A stretch of DNA of 64,000 nt. Source: Lachnospiraceae bacterium (lineage in GTDB: Bacteria; Bacillota; Clostridia; Lachnospirales; Lachnospiraceae). Location of the stretch: contig QXXL01000043.1 of assembly GCA_009911505.1 (NCBI GenBank), positions 1 through 64,000 of the forward strand, in the 5' to 3' direction. Of this stretch, positions 1-8,561 are shown piece after piece. Each line of letters starts with the position of its first letter. Positions within the stretch are counted from its first letter, which is position 1. The notes beneath the pieces are model-generated. The model was not told the DNA's origin, ran no database searches, and saw only the letters and a program-made list of their open reading frames with translations. Position numbers and translations under genes: made by a program.

Positions 1-31
1 GACTTCAATTCCTGTTCGGATGGAGTACTAG
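1..31 (-). repeat. End of a MITE-like repeat (family R1), cut by the window edge
   Basis: The first 31 bases are the right-hand end of the R1 repeat. Read on the minus strand it starts CTAGTACTCCATCC and continues through AGGAATTGAAGTC, matching the ends of the elements at 1545-1590 and 12658-12942 with one mismatch. The rest of the element lies left of the window. Confidence 0.7.
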
Positions 32-101
32 AAAGATTCAGGGAAGCCCGGGAGCATACAGGAAGCCAATCCGGGGAAAACAGAATTTATAATATTGTTA
101 T

Positions 102-133
102 AAAAAAGCGGCAGAAAATTAATTTCTGCCGCT
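102..133 (-). terminator. Intrinsic terminator of the VTT-domain gene
   Basis: An 11-bp perfect stem (108-118 with 122-132, GCGGCAGAAA type) is followed on the minus strand by a run of six T (102-107). It lies just past the stop codon of the minus-strand gene ending at 148. Confidence 0.8.
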
Positions 134-147
134 TATAGATAGAGGTT

Positions 148-822
148 CTAATTGTTGAGTTTCTTCTTGTTGCTATATAAGTAAAATAAGAAAGAAGTTA
201 CTGCCATAAGAGCCATTAGGAAGGCAGAAAGCCAAAAGGCCGGGGAACTAGGTTTTGTAATACTAGAACCAAGAATAGTTGACAATACTACGCCTAAAGT
301 AGTTCCCAAAATACCGCCTGTCAGATAATGTGGAAAAGAGGTTTTTGTAGCGCCAAGATACAAACTTACGGCATCTCCTGGTAAAAAGCAAAAGGTGCGG
401 AACAGGAAGGAAATAAAAATGGGGTTTTGTTCTTGCTTAGAACATATTTTTTTTAGTTTGGGGTACTTCTTTTGCAAACTGCTTACCAGATCAGAACCGG
501 AAAAACGTCCTATCCAGTATGGAATGGAAAGGGTGACAGCTCTTCCTGCAAAGTTTATGAGCAGTGCAACAGGCGTCTCAAAAAGATGTCCAGTTGCAAT
601 TTGAATAACTGCAATTGGAAATATAAAGGATACACTTTTTAACGCATACAAAAGCAAAATAACAATAGCCGCTATAAAAGGGGATTCTGGCGTATACTTT
701 AAAATGGTTTGAACTGTTATTTCTTTGCCGGATGCAAGAAATAGTATGATAAACACCATACACACGATAAGCGGCAGGGATTTTAAACAAGTAAGTAATT
801 TTTTGTTTTTTGAGGGTTTCAT
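148..822 (-). CDS. TVP38/TMEM64 (VTT-domain, DedA-like) membrane protein
   Basis: A 224-aa integral membrane protein. The start at 822 is preceded by GGAGCG and a 5-nt gap; the upstream 64 in-frame codons are low-quality sequence overlapping a repeat, so I exclude them. There are hydrophobic segments near residues 15-32, 50-75, 83-105, 150-185 and 195-215. The central part carries VTT/SNARE-associated family signatures: a G-R-x-x-x-L-x-I-P-Y-W-I-G-R block (about residues 90-105) and F-R-x-x-x-x-x-P-G-D-x-x-x-x-x-x-G (about 145-160). Members of this family are implicated in membrane lipid scrambling or proton-linked transport; the substrate here is unknown. It is a single-gene unit closed by a terminator on the left. 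Confidence 0.85.
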   Translation of the reverse strand: MKPSKNKKLLTCLKSLPLIVCMVFIILFLASGKEITVQTILKYTPESPFIAAIVILLLYALKSVSFIFPIAVIQIATGHLFETPVALLINFAGRAVTLSIPYWIGRFSGSDLVSSLQKKYPKLKKICSKQEQNPIFISFLFRTFCFLPGDAVSLYLGATKTSFPHYLTGGILGTTLGVVLSTILGSSITKPSSPAFWLSAFLMALMAVTSFLFYLYSNKKKLNN

Positions 823-861
823 ATTGTCGCTCCATTCTATTTGCCTAAAAGATGTGCGGTC

Positions 862-965
862 CGCTTTAACACCCAAAGGGCATGATATGCCGAATAAGGG
901 AGACGTAGCGGGCTGCGTTGACCAAAATCGGTGCAATATCGCGCTAAGTGGGGGCGCATCTAGTA
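862..965. repeat. Dispersed intergenic repeat, family R3
   Basis: Core 895-952 contains AGCGGGCTGCGTTGACC and CGCGCTAAGTGGGG. The same blocks recur in reverse complement at about 20700-20800, where the distance between them is about 40 bases larger. The right edge reads GCGCATCTAGTA, resembling the CTAGTA ends of the other repeat families. Confidence 0.6.
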
Positions 966-1266
966 ACCAATCTCTTCTAATATATATATTATATTTTCTT
1001 AGGGTTGAAAGCAACGCCTAATCGCAGCAAGTTTAGTATTCACGGGAGAAATTTTTTGGATGTTTTGGGGAGAATTGCAAATCGAGACGGATGTTTAACT
1101 CTTCTTTTTACTACTTTTTCCACAGCTATTCGAGAATATAGTTGCTTTATTGTTGAATATAACCAAATGCGTATTGTTTTAGAAATGAAATTTGTTTGTT
1201 GAAATATTTATAATACGCCTGTGCTTTGTTTTTGGCATAAAATTTAAGAAACAAGGGAAGAGAAGG

Positions 1267-1515
1267 ATAAAACACATTTTAATTATAGATGATGATATTC
1301 ATATTAATAATATGCTGGACAGTGTATTGTCCCAGGCTGGTTATAGGGTGTCCCACGCTTATTCTGGTACGGAAGCCTTGTTGTTTCTATCAAGGATACC
1401 CCAGACTGTGTGGAAAGCTCATTGAGGGTTCATATCAGCAATTTAAGAAAAAAACTACGGGATGCAACGGGAAAAAATTACATTGAGACTGTCTGGGGCA
1501 TTGTTCTGATACAGC
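1267..1515 (+). pseudogene. Broken OmpR-family response regulator (internal deletion)
   Basis: Two remnants of one response regulator are joined. Positions 1267-1410 encode the first ~48 residues of a receiver domain (KHILIIDDDIHINNMLDSVL..., ending in GTEALLFL). From about 1411, in a +1 frame, comes a winged-helix C-terminus (HISNLRKKLRDATGKNYIET, then VWGI). About 135 codons between them, including the phosphoacceptor Asp and most of the DNA-binding domain, are missing. The expected ATG before K-H-I-L reads ATA (1267-1269), although a GAAGG ribosome site is still present. The 3' end runs into repeat R1. It cannot make a working regulator; any partner kinase gene has been lost or lies elsewhere. 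Confidence 0.8.
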
Positions 1516-1544
1516 ATCCGGCAGCAGCATTCTTCAAACACGCT

Positions 1545-1590
1545 CTAGTACTCCATCCGGACAGGAATTGAAGTCCGGATGGAGTACTAG
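1545..1590. repeat. 46-bp perfect palindromic repeat (minimal R1 element)
   Basis: Two perfect 18-base arms, CTAGTACTCCATCCGGAC (1545-1562) and its reverse complement (1573-1590), flank the 10-base spacer AGGAATTGAA. The arms equal the ends of the larger element at 12658-12942, so this looks like both ends of that element with the interior removed. The 5' flank (1534-1548, TCAAACACGCTCTAG) recurs at 33843-33857 and inverted at 20666-20680. Confidence 0.85.
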
Positions 1591-1731
1591 TGGAATTAAA
1601 TATATCGTAATTGTAATTCAATAAATCCTCGAATTATAGACACTATTAACGTATAATTATAGTGATAAGATTAAGCTGTTTTTGATTGGATTGGTGGAGG
1701 TAAATTATCTACTGTAGTGCAAATTTATAAA

Positions 1732-2736
1732 TTACGAACCCAATGATACACAATCCCTCCCAAGCATAATTTCTACTTTCGTACCACTCCCTTCTTTTGA
1801 CGAAATAGCAATTCCATGGCCTAACCGTTCTAAAACCAACTTGGACAGGTAAAGTCCGATTCCAGTGGATTTTTCCTGAATCCTGCCGTTGCATCCGGTA
1901 TATCCCCTTTCAAAAATCCGTGGCAAGTCCTCTGCCGCAATCCCAATTCCTGTATCTTCTATGACTAGCACAGAAGCTTTATCTGCATGCATATAAACAA
2001 GAATCGAACCTTCTTTGGTATATTTTAATGCATTTGACAAAATCTGTTTTAGCACAAATAAAAGCCATTTTTGGTCGGTGGCCACGACGACATCTGTTTC
2101 GTCCATCCGGAGGGAAATACGCTTTGCAATAAATATCCGGGCAAAATATTTTACGGCCTGCTTTACAATTGTAAATAAGTGGTATTCCCGCAGAATCAGA
2201 TCGGCAGTCAGGGTATCCAGGCGCATATATTGCAGCGACATATCCACATATTGCTCTACCTCAAACAGGCGCCCTGCCAGCTCCTTTTTCTTTTCATCCA
2301 CATTTGCCCCGCACAGCTCACCGGCCATTAGCTCCAGCGCTGTCAGGGGCGTCTTAATCTGATGAGCCCAAAGCGTAATATATTCTTTATTGCCGGCAAG
2401 CTTTTCATTGCTGTGCTTTAACCGATCTTTATAGGATGCCAGTACGGCCCGCAAAAGCTGCTGGTAGTCTGCTTCCAGTGGGCTTTTTGCCGTAGGGAGG
2501 TAATCTGCCGTTTCATCAATGTGGTGGTAGACTTTTTGAAGCAGCTTGTGCTTTTTAGTAAATCTGTAATAATCCCATAAAATATATAGTACAAAAATTA
2601 CGGCACAGATAGCCGCCGGATACCAAACCAAATATAAACCCGCGCCCATAAGGAAAAAACAAACTGCAAACACGGCTATAAATATAATGTCCAGCACAAT
2701 CCGGCCTTTTTTTTCTTTTAAGTATGCGCAACTCAT
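1732..2736 (-). CDS. Sensor histidine kinase, BceS/intramembrane-sensing type
   Basis: A 334-aa membrane kinase. Two closely spaced transmembrane helices (about residues 15-33 and 36-54) leave almost no extracellular loop, the layout of intramembrane-sensing kinases such as BceS that respond through an ABC transporter. The phosphoacceptor box is LWAHQIKTPLTALELM (His about residue 128). The ATPase part has an N box (ILSNALKYTKEG), a G1 box (EDTGIGI) and a G2 region (STGIGLYLSK). It overlaps the upstream response regulator by 4 bp, so the two are co-transcribed. BceS kinases normally sit beside a BceAB transporter, but none is adjacent; the nearest FtsX-type transporter (53878-59851) has its own two-component system. 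The stimulus is probably a cell-wall-active peptide, by family analogy only. Confidence 0.88.
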   Translation of the reverse strand: MSCAYLKEKKGRIVLDIIFIAVFAVCFFLMGAGLYLVWYPAAICAVIFVLYILWDYYRFTKKHKLLQKVYHHIDETADYLPTAKSPLEADYQQLLRAVLASYKDRLKHSNEKLAGNKEYITLWAHQIKTPLTALELMAGELCGANVDEKKKELAGRLFEVEQYVDMSLQYMRLDTLTADLILREYHLFTIVKQAVKYFARIFIAKRISLRMDETDVVVATDQKWLLFVLKQILSNALKYTKEGSILVYMHADKASVLVIEDTGIGIAAEDLPRIFERGYTGCNGRIQEKSTGIGLYLSKLVLERLGHGIAISSKEGSGTKVEIMLGRDCVSLGS

Positions 2737-3407
2737 ACGAGATACCCGCTCCCTTTTTTTGTGACAATGTAATCAGATGCGCCAATGTCCTTCAGCTTTT
2801 TGCGTATTCTGGCCACATTTACAGTCAGTGTGTTGTCGTCAATAAAATCTTCGTTTTCCCACAGATGCATGATAATAGTATCCCTTGACACCATTTCCCC
2901 AGCATTTTCCATCAAAAGCTGTAAGATCCGTAATTCGTTGCGGGAAAGCTCCGTAAGGCTGTCGCCATATGCGGCTGTCCCGTCAGAAAGGTTTAGCCGC
3001 AGGTTTTTATGCTCTAAAATATTTACCTGGCTTTTAAAGCTGTAGCTTCGGCGCAGCATAGCGTTTATTTTGGCAGTTAAAACAGGCAGGGTAAACGGTT
3101 TTTTTATAAAATCATCCCCGCCCATATCCATTGCCATAACGATGTTCATATCATCATCCGCTGAGGAAACAAATACAATAGGGATTTTTGAAAATTTGCG
3201 GATTTCGGCACACCAGTAAAAGCCGTTGTAAAAAGGCAGCTTGACATCCATTAAAATGAGATCGGGCTTAAATTCTGCGACGTCAGATACAATTTGCCGG
3301 AAGTTTTTTACACAGTGGACTGTATAATCCCACTTTTGTAAATGCTCCTTTTCCATGTCTGCAATTGTCTCGTCGTCCTCTACAATTAGTATTTTATATC
3401 CTGCCAT
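2733..3407 (-). CDS. OmpR-family response regulator, BceR-like
   Basis: A 224-aa two-domain regulator. The receiver domain (1-115) has the acidic pair in ILIVEDDE, the phosphoacceptor Asp in LILMDVKLP (about residue 52) and the conserved Lys in FIKKPF. The winged-helix domain (about 130-224) ends with TVNVARIRKKL and a KKGSGYLV wing. The start ATG at 3407 follows a GGGGGAG ribosome site. It forms an overlapping two-gene operon with the kinase at 1732-2736. The promoter should lie in 3408-3465. Targets are not evident from the neighbourhood. Confidence 0.9.
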   Translation of the reverse strand: MAGYKILIVEDDETIADMEKEHLQKWDYTVHCVKNFRQIVSDVAEFKPDLILMDVKLPFYNGFYWCAEIRKFSKIPIVFVSSADDDMNIVMAMDMGGDDFIKKPFTLPVLTAKINAMLRRSYSFKSQVNILEHKNLRLNLSDGTAAYGDSLTELSRNELRILQLLMENAGEMVSRDTIIMHLWENEDFIDDNTLTVNVARIRKKLKDIGASDYIVTKKGSGYLV

Positions 3408-3467
3408 TTGACTCCCCCATCTTGCCTGCCGCTCTTTGGCGGCTTATTTGTTCGTAATGTATATAAG

Positions 3468-3498
3468 AAAGGGGGCTGCTAATGCCGCCCCCTTTTTG
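3468..3498 (-). terminator. Intrinsic terminator of the surface-protein gene
   Basis: A GGGGGC/GCCCCC hairpin with a short loop, followed on the minus strand by a T-rich tract (TTTCTTAT). It lies about 35 bases beyond the stop codon of the gene ending at 3532 and insulates it from the response regulator operon. Confidence 0.75.
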
Positions 3499-3531
3499 CC
3501 GGATATCCGGTTACAGCTTTGGTTTCGCTGA

Positions 3532-6147
3532 TTATTTTACTGTTACATTAACAGTTGCTTTTTTCTTGCCGCATTTTACGGTAATCTTACAGGTCCCTTT
3601 TTTCTTTGCAGTAATCACACCTTTGCTGTTTACAGCTGCTACGCTCTTCTTGTTGGAAGAATAGGTGATTTTGTCGGTCGCTGTAATTGGGTTTTTGGTT
3701 ACTTCAATGGTGAATTTCTTACCCTTGTTTAAGGTGACTTTTTTGCTGTTTACTTTGATAGATTTAATTGTGACCTTGCCTTTTTGTACCGTTATGGTGC
3801 AGGATGCGGTTGCACCGCTTTTCATGGTTACTGTAATTACTGTTTTGCCAGTTTTCTTTGCTGTTATTTTGCCTGTATTCGTTACGCTTGCTACACCTGG
3901 TTTAGAAGATGTCCAGGATGCTACGGAATCTGTATCAATCTTGGAAGCTACTTTAAGCGCAGTTGTAGATTTTTTCTTCTGGAGCTTTGCACTCTTGGCA
4001 TTTAATGTAACGGCAGGTGTGGTAACGGTAACGGTTGCTGTTGCATTTACTGTGCCTGCTGTTGCAGTAATCACTGCAGTACCAGCTTTTACCCCAGTTA
4101 CAATGCCGTTTGCGTCAACGGTAGCCACTGACGGATCGGAAGAGGTATATGTAACGGTTGTATTGGCAGTTACTTTTGTCTCTACGGTTGCTGTTGCATC
4201 TACCGTATAAGCTGTGTTTACGAAAGAAACGGTATAGGCAAGCTTTAACGCCGCTTTGGCATCCTGTAATGCTTTGGCTGCTGCCTGGACGTCATATTGT
4301 GTAAGCTCATCGCCTAATGCAAAGATATCGTCGGCATTTTTTAATGCATTAGCTACCGCTGCCCAGGTATCTGCAGTGTATGCAGAGGCATTAAGGGCTT
4401 TCAGCTCATTGTACAATGCTGTTAAAGCTGCCTTTTCTTCATCGGAAGCCATTACTTGTACCAGCCTGCGGTGTGCGTTAGCCAAATTAGTTGAAGCAGA
4501 GGTTACGTCTGTTTTGGCAACGCTTTGTTTTGCTTCAATTTTTTTGAGCACCTCATCCGCTTTTTTTAATGCATCCTGAAATGTATTCCAGGATTCTGCG
4601 GTATAGTTTATGTTTTGAGTATCTTTGAATTCGTTGTAACGGTCTTCTAAGGCTGTTTTGTCAACAAGCTCCAAACGGGAGGCTGCACGCTCTAAGGCTG
4701 TTTTTTTGCTTGTTGCATCTGCCTGGGTGATTTCGTCGTCTGAGTCGATCATATCTTTGGCTTGCTGTAATGCTGATTCATAAGTTGCCCATGAATCACT
4801 GTAATATTTGTTGTCTGTATTGACAGCGCCTATTTCACGGATTGTTTTGTCATATGCTTCGATCAGTTCAGTTGGTTCGGATTTTACAACCTTATTGTAA
4901 TTGATATCCCTCACCCAAAGCTCTGTGCCTGTTTCTGCAGATACGGCAATTGTACCTGCTGCGACTGCGGATACGTCTATGTTGCTGGCAACAGTGTAGG
5001 CTTGGGCGCCTTCTTCTGCAAGTGCAACGTTTGCGCTTAATTTGCCGTCGTTGATGGCCATGCTTATCTGGTAATCTTTATCTTTTTCTACTACAGGGTT
5101 TGCGTCTGCCTGGGTTTTGGCAGCGCCTATAGCATAGTACCAGTTGCTTCCGTCGTATCCTACTGTTACAGAACCTGCCTCAGTGTATTTGGCGGCCAGT
5201 GCAAATTTACCACCGTCTGTTGCGGGGTGGAAGACAGCGGATACCGTACCGTTTTCAAAATCTTCCAATTCTGTGTAGGATGCGGTTTTTGCGTTTTCTT
5301 TAGCGTCTAATATAGAGTAGTTCTTGCCTCCAATGGGAGCGTTTTTGTCAAGAAGCTGGCCTTCTCTTTCTTTTACCATCTCCCATGTGTCGTCCATCAT
5401 GGTACTGCCATTAAAACTCATATTTTTAAGGTTGACGTCCGTACGGTCTTCTCCATATGTTGCGGCTTTAAAACCATAACGGATGGGAAGGGAATTTTCA
5501 GCAGCATAATTTTCGAGCGCTAACAGTACTCCATCATAGGTATCGTCCTCATTGCCAATCGTCGCAACAACCTCTTCCTCATTTACTGGGGTGATTGCAA
5601 CGTCTACGCCATCTTCTTTATAAGTTACGGTGACGTTGGTGTCTTTGTAATCTGTCAAAGTTTTATTGGCAAGGGCAGAGATTGCAGGATATCCTGATAA
5701 GTCTTCACATTTATACTCTAATAGCCATTTGTTTGTATCATAATTTAAGTATGCCCAATGTGTGGGATCCACATATTTTATCATGATGCCAAAACGCATT
5801 TTGCTGGATGTTCCATTTGGAAAAATCTCTGTACTGACAGAAAAGCCAGTCCCGTCAAAAGCCATATCCCTGTCCATATCCAAAACTACCATTGGCGCAT
5901 TATCGGCACTGTAGTCATTGTTGGTATTTGGGTTAATTGATGATGTAGAGGACTGAATATGCCAATAGAGCTCTCCCCCAGTGTTTACCCTATCCATAGT
6001 TTCTGTCCAGGTGTTTTTTTCAATTTCCTGTTCTGGTGTCTCTGTTACAATTGTTGCTGCATTTACTGCCACTGCACCTGGCAGAACTGTCGTTGCTGCC
6101 ACTGCTACAGAAAGTAACGTTGCCAGGATTCTTTTTCTAGCTTTCAT
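3532..6147 (-). CDS. Secreted multidomain surface protein: lectin-like, FIVAR and Big_2 domains
   Basis: An 871-aa exported protein. Residues 1-31 form a signal peptide (KARKR, a hydrophobic core, then VNAA). Residues ~40-420 look like two concanavalin/LamG-like beta-sandwiches (e.g. GFSVSTEIFPNG, FGIMIKYVDPTHW). Residues ~430-640 hold three FIVAR-type helical repeats, each with a Y-x-x-x-x-W-x-x-x-x-x-A-L-x-x-A pattern. Residues ~645-871 are three Big_2 Ig-like domains (TYTSSDPSVATVDANGIVTG and relatives), the last two very Lys-rich. No LPXTG sortase signal or S-layer motif is visible, so attachment may be through the basic Ig-like domains. A role in polysaccharide binding or adhesion is inferred from the domains. 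RBS GAAGGAGG precedes the ATG. Confidence 0.88.
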   Translation of the reverse strand: MKARKRILATLLSVAVAATTVLPGAVAVNAATIVTETPEQEIEKNTWTETMDRVNTGGELYWHIQSSTSSINPNTNNDYSADNAPMVVLDMDRDMAFDGTGFSVSTEIFPNGTSSKMRFGIMIKYVDPTHWAYLNYDTNKWLLEYKCEDLSGYPAISALANKTLTDYKDTNVTVTYKEDGVDVAITPVNEEEVVATIGNEDDTYDGVLLALENYAAENSLPIRYGFKAATYGEDRTDVNLKNMSFNGSTMMDDTWEMVKEREGQLLDKNAPIGGKNYSILDAKENAKTASYTELEDFENGTVSAVFHPATDGGKFALAAKYTEAGSVTVGYDGSNWYYAIGAAKTQADANPVVEKDKDYQISMAINDGKLSANVALAEEGAQAYTVASNIDVSAVAAGTIAVSAETGTELWVRDINYNKVVKSEPTELIEAYDKTIREIGAVNTDNKYYSDSWATYESALQQAKDMIDSDDEITQADATSKKTALERAASRLELVDKTALEDRYNEFKDTQNINYTAESWNTFQDALKKADEVLKKIEAKQSVAKTDVTSASTNLANAHRRLVQVMASDEEKAALTALYNELKALNASAYTADTWAAVANALKNADDIFALGDELTQYDVQAAAKALQDAKAALKLAYTVSFVNTAYTVDATATVETKVTANTTVTYTSSDPSVATVDANGIVTGVKAGTAVITATAGTVNATATVTVTTPAVTLNAKSAKLQKKKSTTALKVASKIDTDSVASWTSSKPGVASVTNTGKITAKKTGKTVITVTMKSGATASCTITVQKGKVTIKSIKVNSKKVTLNKGKKFTIEVTKNPITATDKITYSSNKKSVAAVNSKGVITAKKKGTCKITVKCGKKKATVNVTVK

Positions 6148-6178
6148 AAGTTATCCTCCTTCATTTTTACAGAACCTG

Positions 6179-6201
6179 CTGCCGGGTGTTATGCCCGGCA
6201 G
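6179..6201 (-). other. Strong hairpin in the leader of the surface-protein mRNA
   Basis: An 8-bp perfect GC-rich stem, CTGCCGGG/CCCGGCAG, with a 7-base loop lies 32-54 bases upstream of the ATG at 6147. On the minus strand it is not followed by a T run, so it is more likely an mRNA-stabilising 5' hairpin than a terminator. On the plus strand ATTTGTCTTT follows, but no plus-strand gene ends here. Confidence 0.5.
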
Positions 6202-6244
6202 ATTTGTCTTTACAGGTACATTGTACGATTACTTGGCAAAAAAG

Positions 6245-6691
6245 TCAAACAAGATCCTCATCTGTGGAATCCTGCTTATCTTTGTTATTTAATTCTATGT
6301 CCGTCTCAATATCTTTTTTTTCTGCCTGCCCTTCTACTATAACAGACAGTTTTGTTCCGCAGACGCTGCAGTATTCTGCTGTCTCTGTGGCTTCTGCCCC
6401 GCAGCCTGGGCATTTTTTAGCGCCTTTCAGTTCTAAAATCTGCAGCTCCATCTGTGCGATTGCCTCCAACGCTTCGTCAATCTGCTCAAACTGGGCCTTT
6501 TCTAAAACATCTTCCCCCCTGTGCCTTTCATAATATGCCTTTCCAATTTCCATGTACTGTTCTTTCACAAAATCTTCTTTTGACCGGATGTTAAGCTTTA
6601 ACTTTGCAATGCCTGACATATCCTTTGCTTTTTGGGATACATCCTTGCCCATGCTTAAAAGTGTGTCACCCATACGTTCCATAAATGCCAT
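6245..6691 (-). CDS. Zinc-ribbon protein with helical N-terminal region
   Basis: A 148-aa cytosolic protein. Residues ~1-90 are charged and helix/coiled-coil-like (ISSMGK..., IGKAYYERH...DEALEAIAQMELQILELKG). A zinc ribbon follows at ~93-115: KCPGCGAEATETAEYCSVCG, two C-x-x-C knuckles. The tail is acidic (KDKQDSTDEDL). Such short zinc-ribbon proteins are widespread in Clostridia without an assigned function. The ATG at 6691 follows GGAGAC. The gene lies upstream of the surface protein on the same strand with about 100 bases between, so it may be monocistronic. Confidence 0.8.
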   Translation of the reverse strand: MAFMERMGDTLLSMGKDVSQKAKDMSGIAKLKLNIRSKEDFVKEQYMEIGKAYYERHRGEDVLEKAQFEQIDEALEAIAQMELQILELKGAKKCPGCGAEATETAEYCSVCGTKLSVIVEGQAEKKDIETDIELNNKDKQDSTDEDLV

Positions 6692-6803
6692 ATTACCGTC
6701 TCCTTTTTTGTAAAAATTATATAATAGGATTATACCACAAATTTAATATAGATCAAATTAAAAATTATTTTCTTTTTCACCGTACCAGGCTGTAGTTTCA
6801 ATC

Positions 6804-7598
6804 TCATACAATCCCTACTTCACCCTGAAGCACCTGTTTTTCTACATAAAGCGTCCCGTCCTTTTTGTTTCCCATTACCCATTTCACCAGGCTCATACGC
6901 ATGTGTTCAATCTCGATTGCTGTAATCCCCTGTGGGTGCACACAGCTTCCTGCATTGACATACAGTTCCCCATCCATTAGGTGCGGCCTGTGGGAGTGCC
7001 CGGCTAAAAGGTAAACATCTTTTTTCTTTGCCACATCCACCATACGTTTTTCATACTTATGCACTTTCCTGTAATTTCTGGCAGCGCTTGTGGGGTCGTT
7101 GACTCCAAACAGCTCAAGGGGTTTCCATAAATAGCGCACCAAAAAACGGGAAAGCCGCCAGCAGGTGGAATTGAAAAAATCCGCCTGATGCCCATGGATG
7201 ATGCAAAGATCCCGCCCGCCCTCCCTGTTCTTTAAGATAATCCCTTCTGGGAGATTGCCTTTCAGCTCCATATCGTGGTTGCCGTATATCCTGCAATACC
7301 GCCCTCTTTCTTTTAGACAGCAAAATACGTCGTAAACATCGCTGTGGCATTCTTTTATCCTGTCTTTTGAACGGTTTTCCCAGAGTTCCTCTCCGTCCCC
7401 AAGCTCCAGATAAAAAAAGCCGTTTGCAGCATACTGTTCCAAAGCCGCAGCAAACAGATGCTTGTTGCGCAGGAAATTATCTGACATATTCCCTGTCCCC
7501 CGGTGGCAGTCGCCAAACACAACATAACGGCTGCACCGGTCGAGGGGCAGCGTAACACTTCCAGCTACAGCGCGTTCTATCCTCTTTTCACAGCTCAT
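6804..7598 (-). CDS. Calcineurin-like metallophosphoesterase (LpxH-like fold)
   Basis: A 264-aa enzyme with the full set of two-metal phosphoesterase motifs: GDCHRG (about residue 29; D-x-H), GDGEELW, YGNHDMEL (the GNH[DE] box), IIHGHQADFF and AGHSHRPHL near the C-terminus, followed by VNAGSCVHP. The layout resembles UDP-2,3-diacylglucosamine hydrolases, but a Gram-positive cell has no lipid A, so the substrate is unknown. No transmembrane segment is seen. Its start overlaps the stop of the upstream DUF4474 gene by 4 bp (ATGA), implying translational coupling and a shared process, possibly envelope-linked. Confidence 0.88.
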   Translation of the reverse strand: MSCEKRIERAVAGSVTLPLDRCSRYVVFGDCHRGTGNMSDNFLRNKHLFAAALEQYAANGFFYLELGDGEELWENRSKDRIKECHSDVYDVFCCLKERGRYCRIYGNHDMELKGNLPEGIILKNREGGRDLCIIHGHQADFFNSTCWRLSRFLVRYLWKPLELFGVNDPTSAARNYRKVHKYEKRMVDVAKKKDVYLLAGHSHRPHLMDGELYVNAGSCVHPQGITAIEIEHMRMSLVKWVMGNKKDGTLYVEKQVLQGEVGIV

Positions 7599-8491
7599 TT
7601 TTTCACCCGTACCTTTTTGCCAAAGGAACGTAGCCGCAGTACACGCCTAAAGCACCACGGAACCTGCAAGTACAAAAACAGCACCCTGTCTGCTGTATTG
7701 CAAAACGGCCTTGTAATAAACCGAAACAGCCGGCAGTAACAGCGGTTTATGCACTGTACTATTCCCCGGTGCAGCTTTTCTAGCCCGGTATGGCAAACTG
7801 TCTTATCCAAGAGTACAGATACCCGGCGGTTTCTCACCCGGTATTCTTCCTTTGTAAAGCCGGCTTCTAAAAGCCCCCTGCCAAATGCCTGTGCCTGCCT
7901 TGTGTCACAAAACGTAATGGCTGCGTACATTGCAAGTTCCGACGGCTGGCTAAACATCCCCATCCGGAACGCTGCCAGCCACCAGTGGTACTGCTTTAAG
8001 GAAAATAGTTTTTCTCCACGCCGCTTGAGGTAGATACCAATTAACGGCATTTCCCTGTCTGACACGGCATTGTAGTGTACATGCTTTCTCTGTTCTGGCG
8101 CAACTGGCCGGTTTGTATGGTATACGCCGGCTTCTGCGCCAGTATTGATTCCATACTGCCCTTTCCAGAATTCAATTAGCCAGGTTTTATCCTTGTAATC
8201 AAAGTAAACCGGAAATGAATCCATTACCATGTGGAATTTAGCAGCCAGCTTATCATACAAGCGCTCATACCCTTCTTTACGCTGCCATGCATCTATGCGC
8301 CCTACAAAAATTTCCTGTGACGGCTCGTAAAAAAAACCAAAGGGCTCTGCCAGCTCATTTAATTTGTGGCATTTTTCCTCCTCACTCATGCAGCGTACCA
8401 TTCTTTTGCATTTTTCGCGGCGCCATATTATGCATATCAGCCCTATCAGAAGTAAAACAGCAATTACAATTCCAAGGATTGCCCATCCCAC
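7595..8491 (-). CDS. DUF4474 protein with an N-terminal membrane anchor
   Basis: A 298-aa protein. Residues 1-25 form one transmembrane helix (GWAILGIVIAVLLLIGLICI), followed by a basic stretch. Residues ~40-240 match DUF4474 by recognised phrases: EPFGFFYEPSQEIFVGRIDA, AWQRKEGYERLYD, and WLIEFWKGQYGINTGAEAGVY. The C-terminal ~60 residues are Arg/Phe-rich. The function of DUF4474 is unknown. It is the first gene of a two-gene operon with the phosphoesterase at 6804-7598 (4-bp overlap). The ATG at 8491 follows GGAGAAAG (GAGCAGAGGAGAAAG upstream). Confidence 0.8.
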   Translation of the reverse strand: MGWAILGIVIAVLLLIGLICIIWRREKCKRMVRCMSEEEKCHKLNELAEPFGFFYEPSQEIFVGRIDAWQRKEGYERLYDKLAAKFHMVMDSFPVYFDYKDKTWLIEFWKGQYGINTGAEAGVYHTNRPVAPEQRKHVHYNAVSDREMPLIGIYLKRRGEKLFSLKQYHWWLAAFRMGMFSQPSELAMYAAITFCDTRQAQAFGRGLLEAGFTKEEYRVRNRRVSVLLDKTVCHTGLEKLHRGIVQCINRCYCRLFRFITRPFCNTADRVLFLYLQVPWCFRRVLRLRSFGKKVRVKK

Positions 8492-8561
8492 TTTCTCCTC
8501 TGCTCCTTTCGTGGCTCTTTTTAACAGGATATGCAGAGAAGAGGCATAAGTGAGTGGCGTA

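Noticed and set aside
3665..4210. Plus-strand 181-codon hydrophobic frame
   Set aside because: It is the antisense of the Big_2/FIVAR coding region, whose biased codons create long opposite-strand frames.
6179..6201. Terminator of the zinc-ribbon gene
   Set aside because: No T run follows on the minus strand, and it lies within ~55 bases of the next start, so a leader hairpin is more likely.
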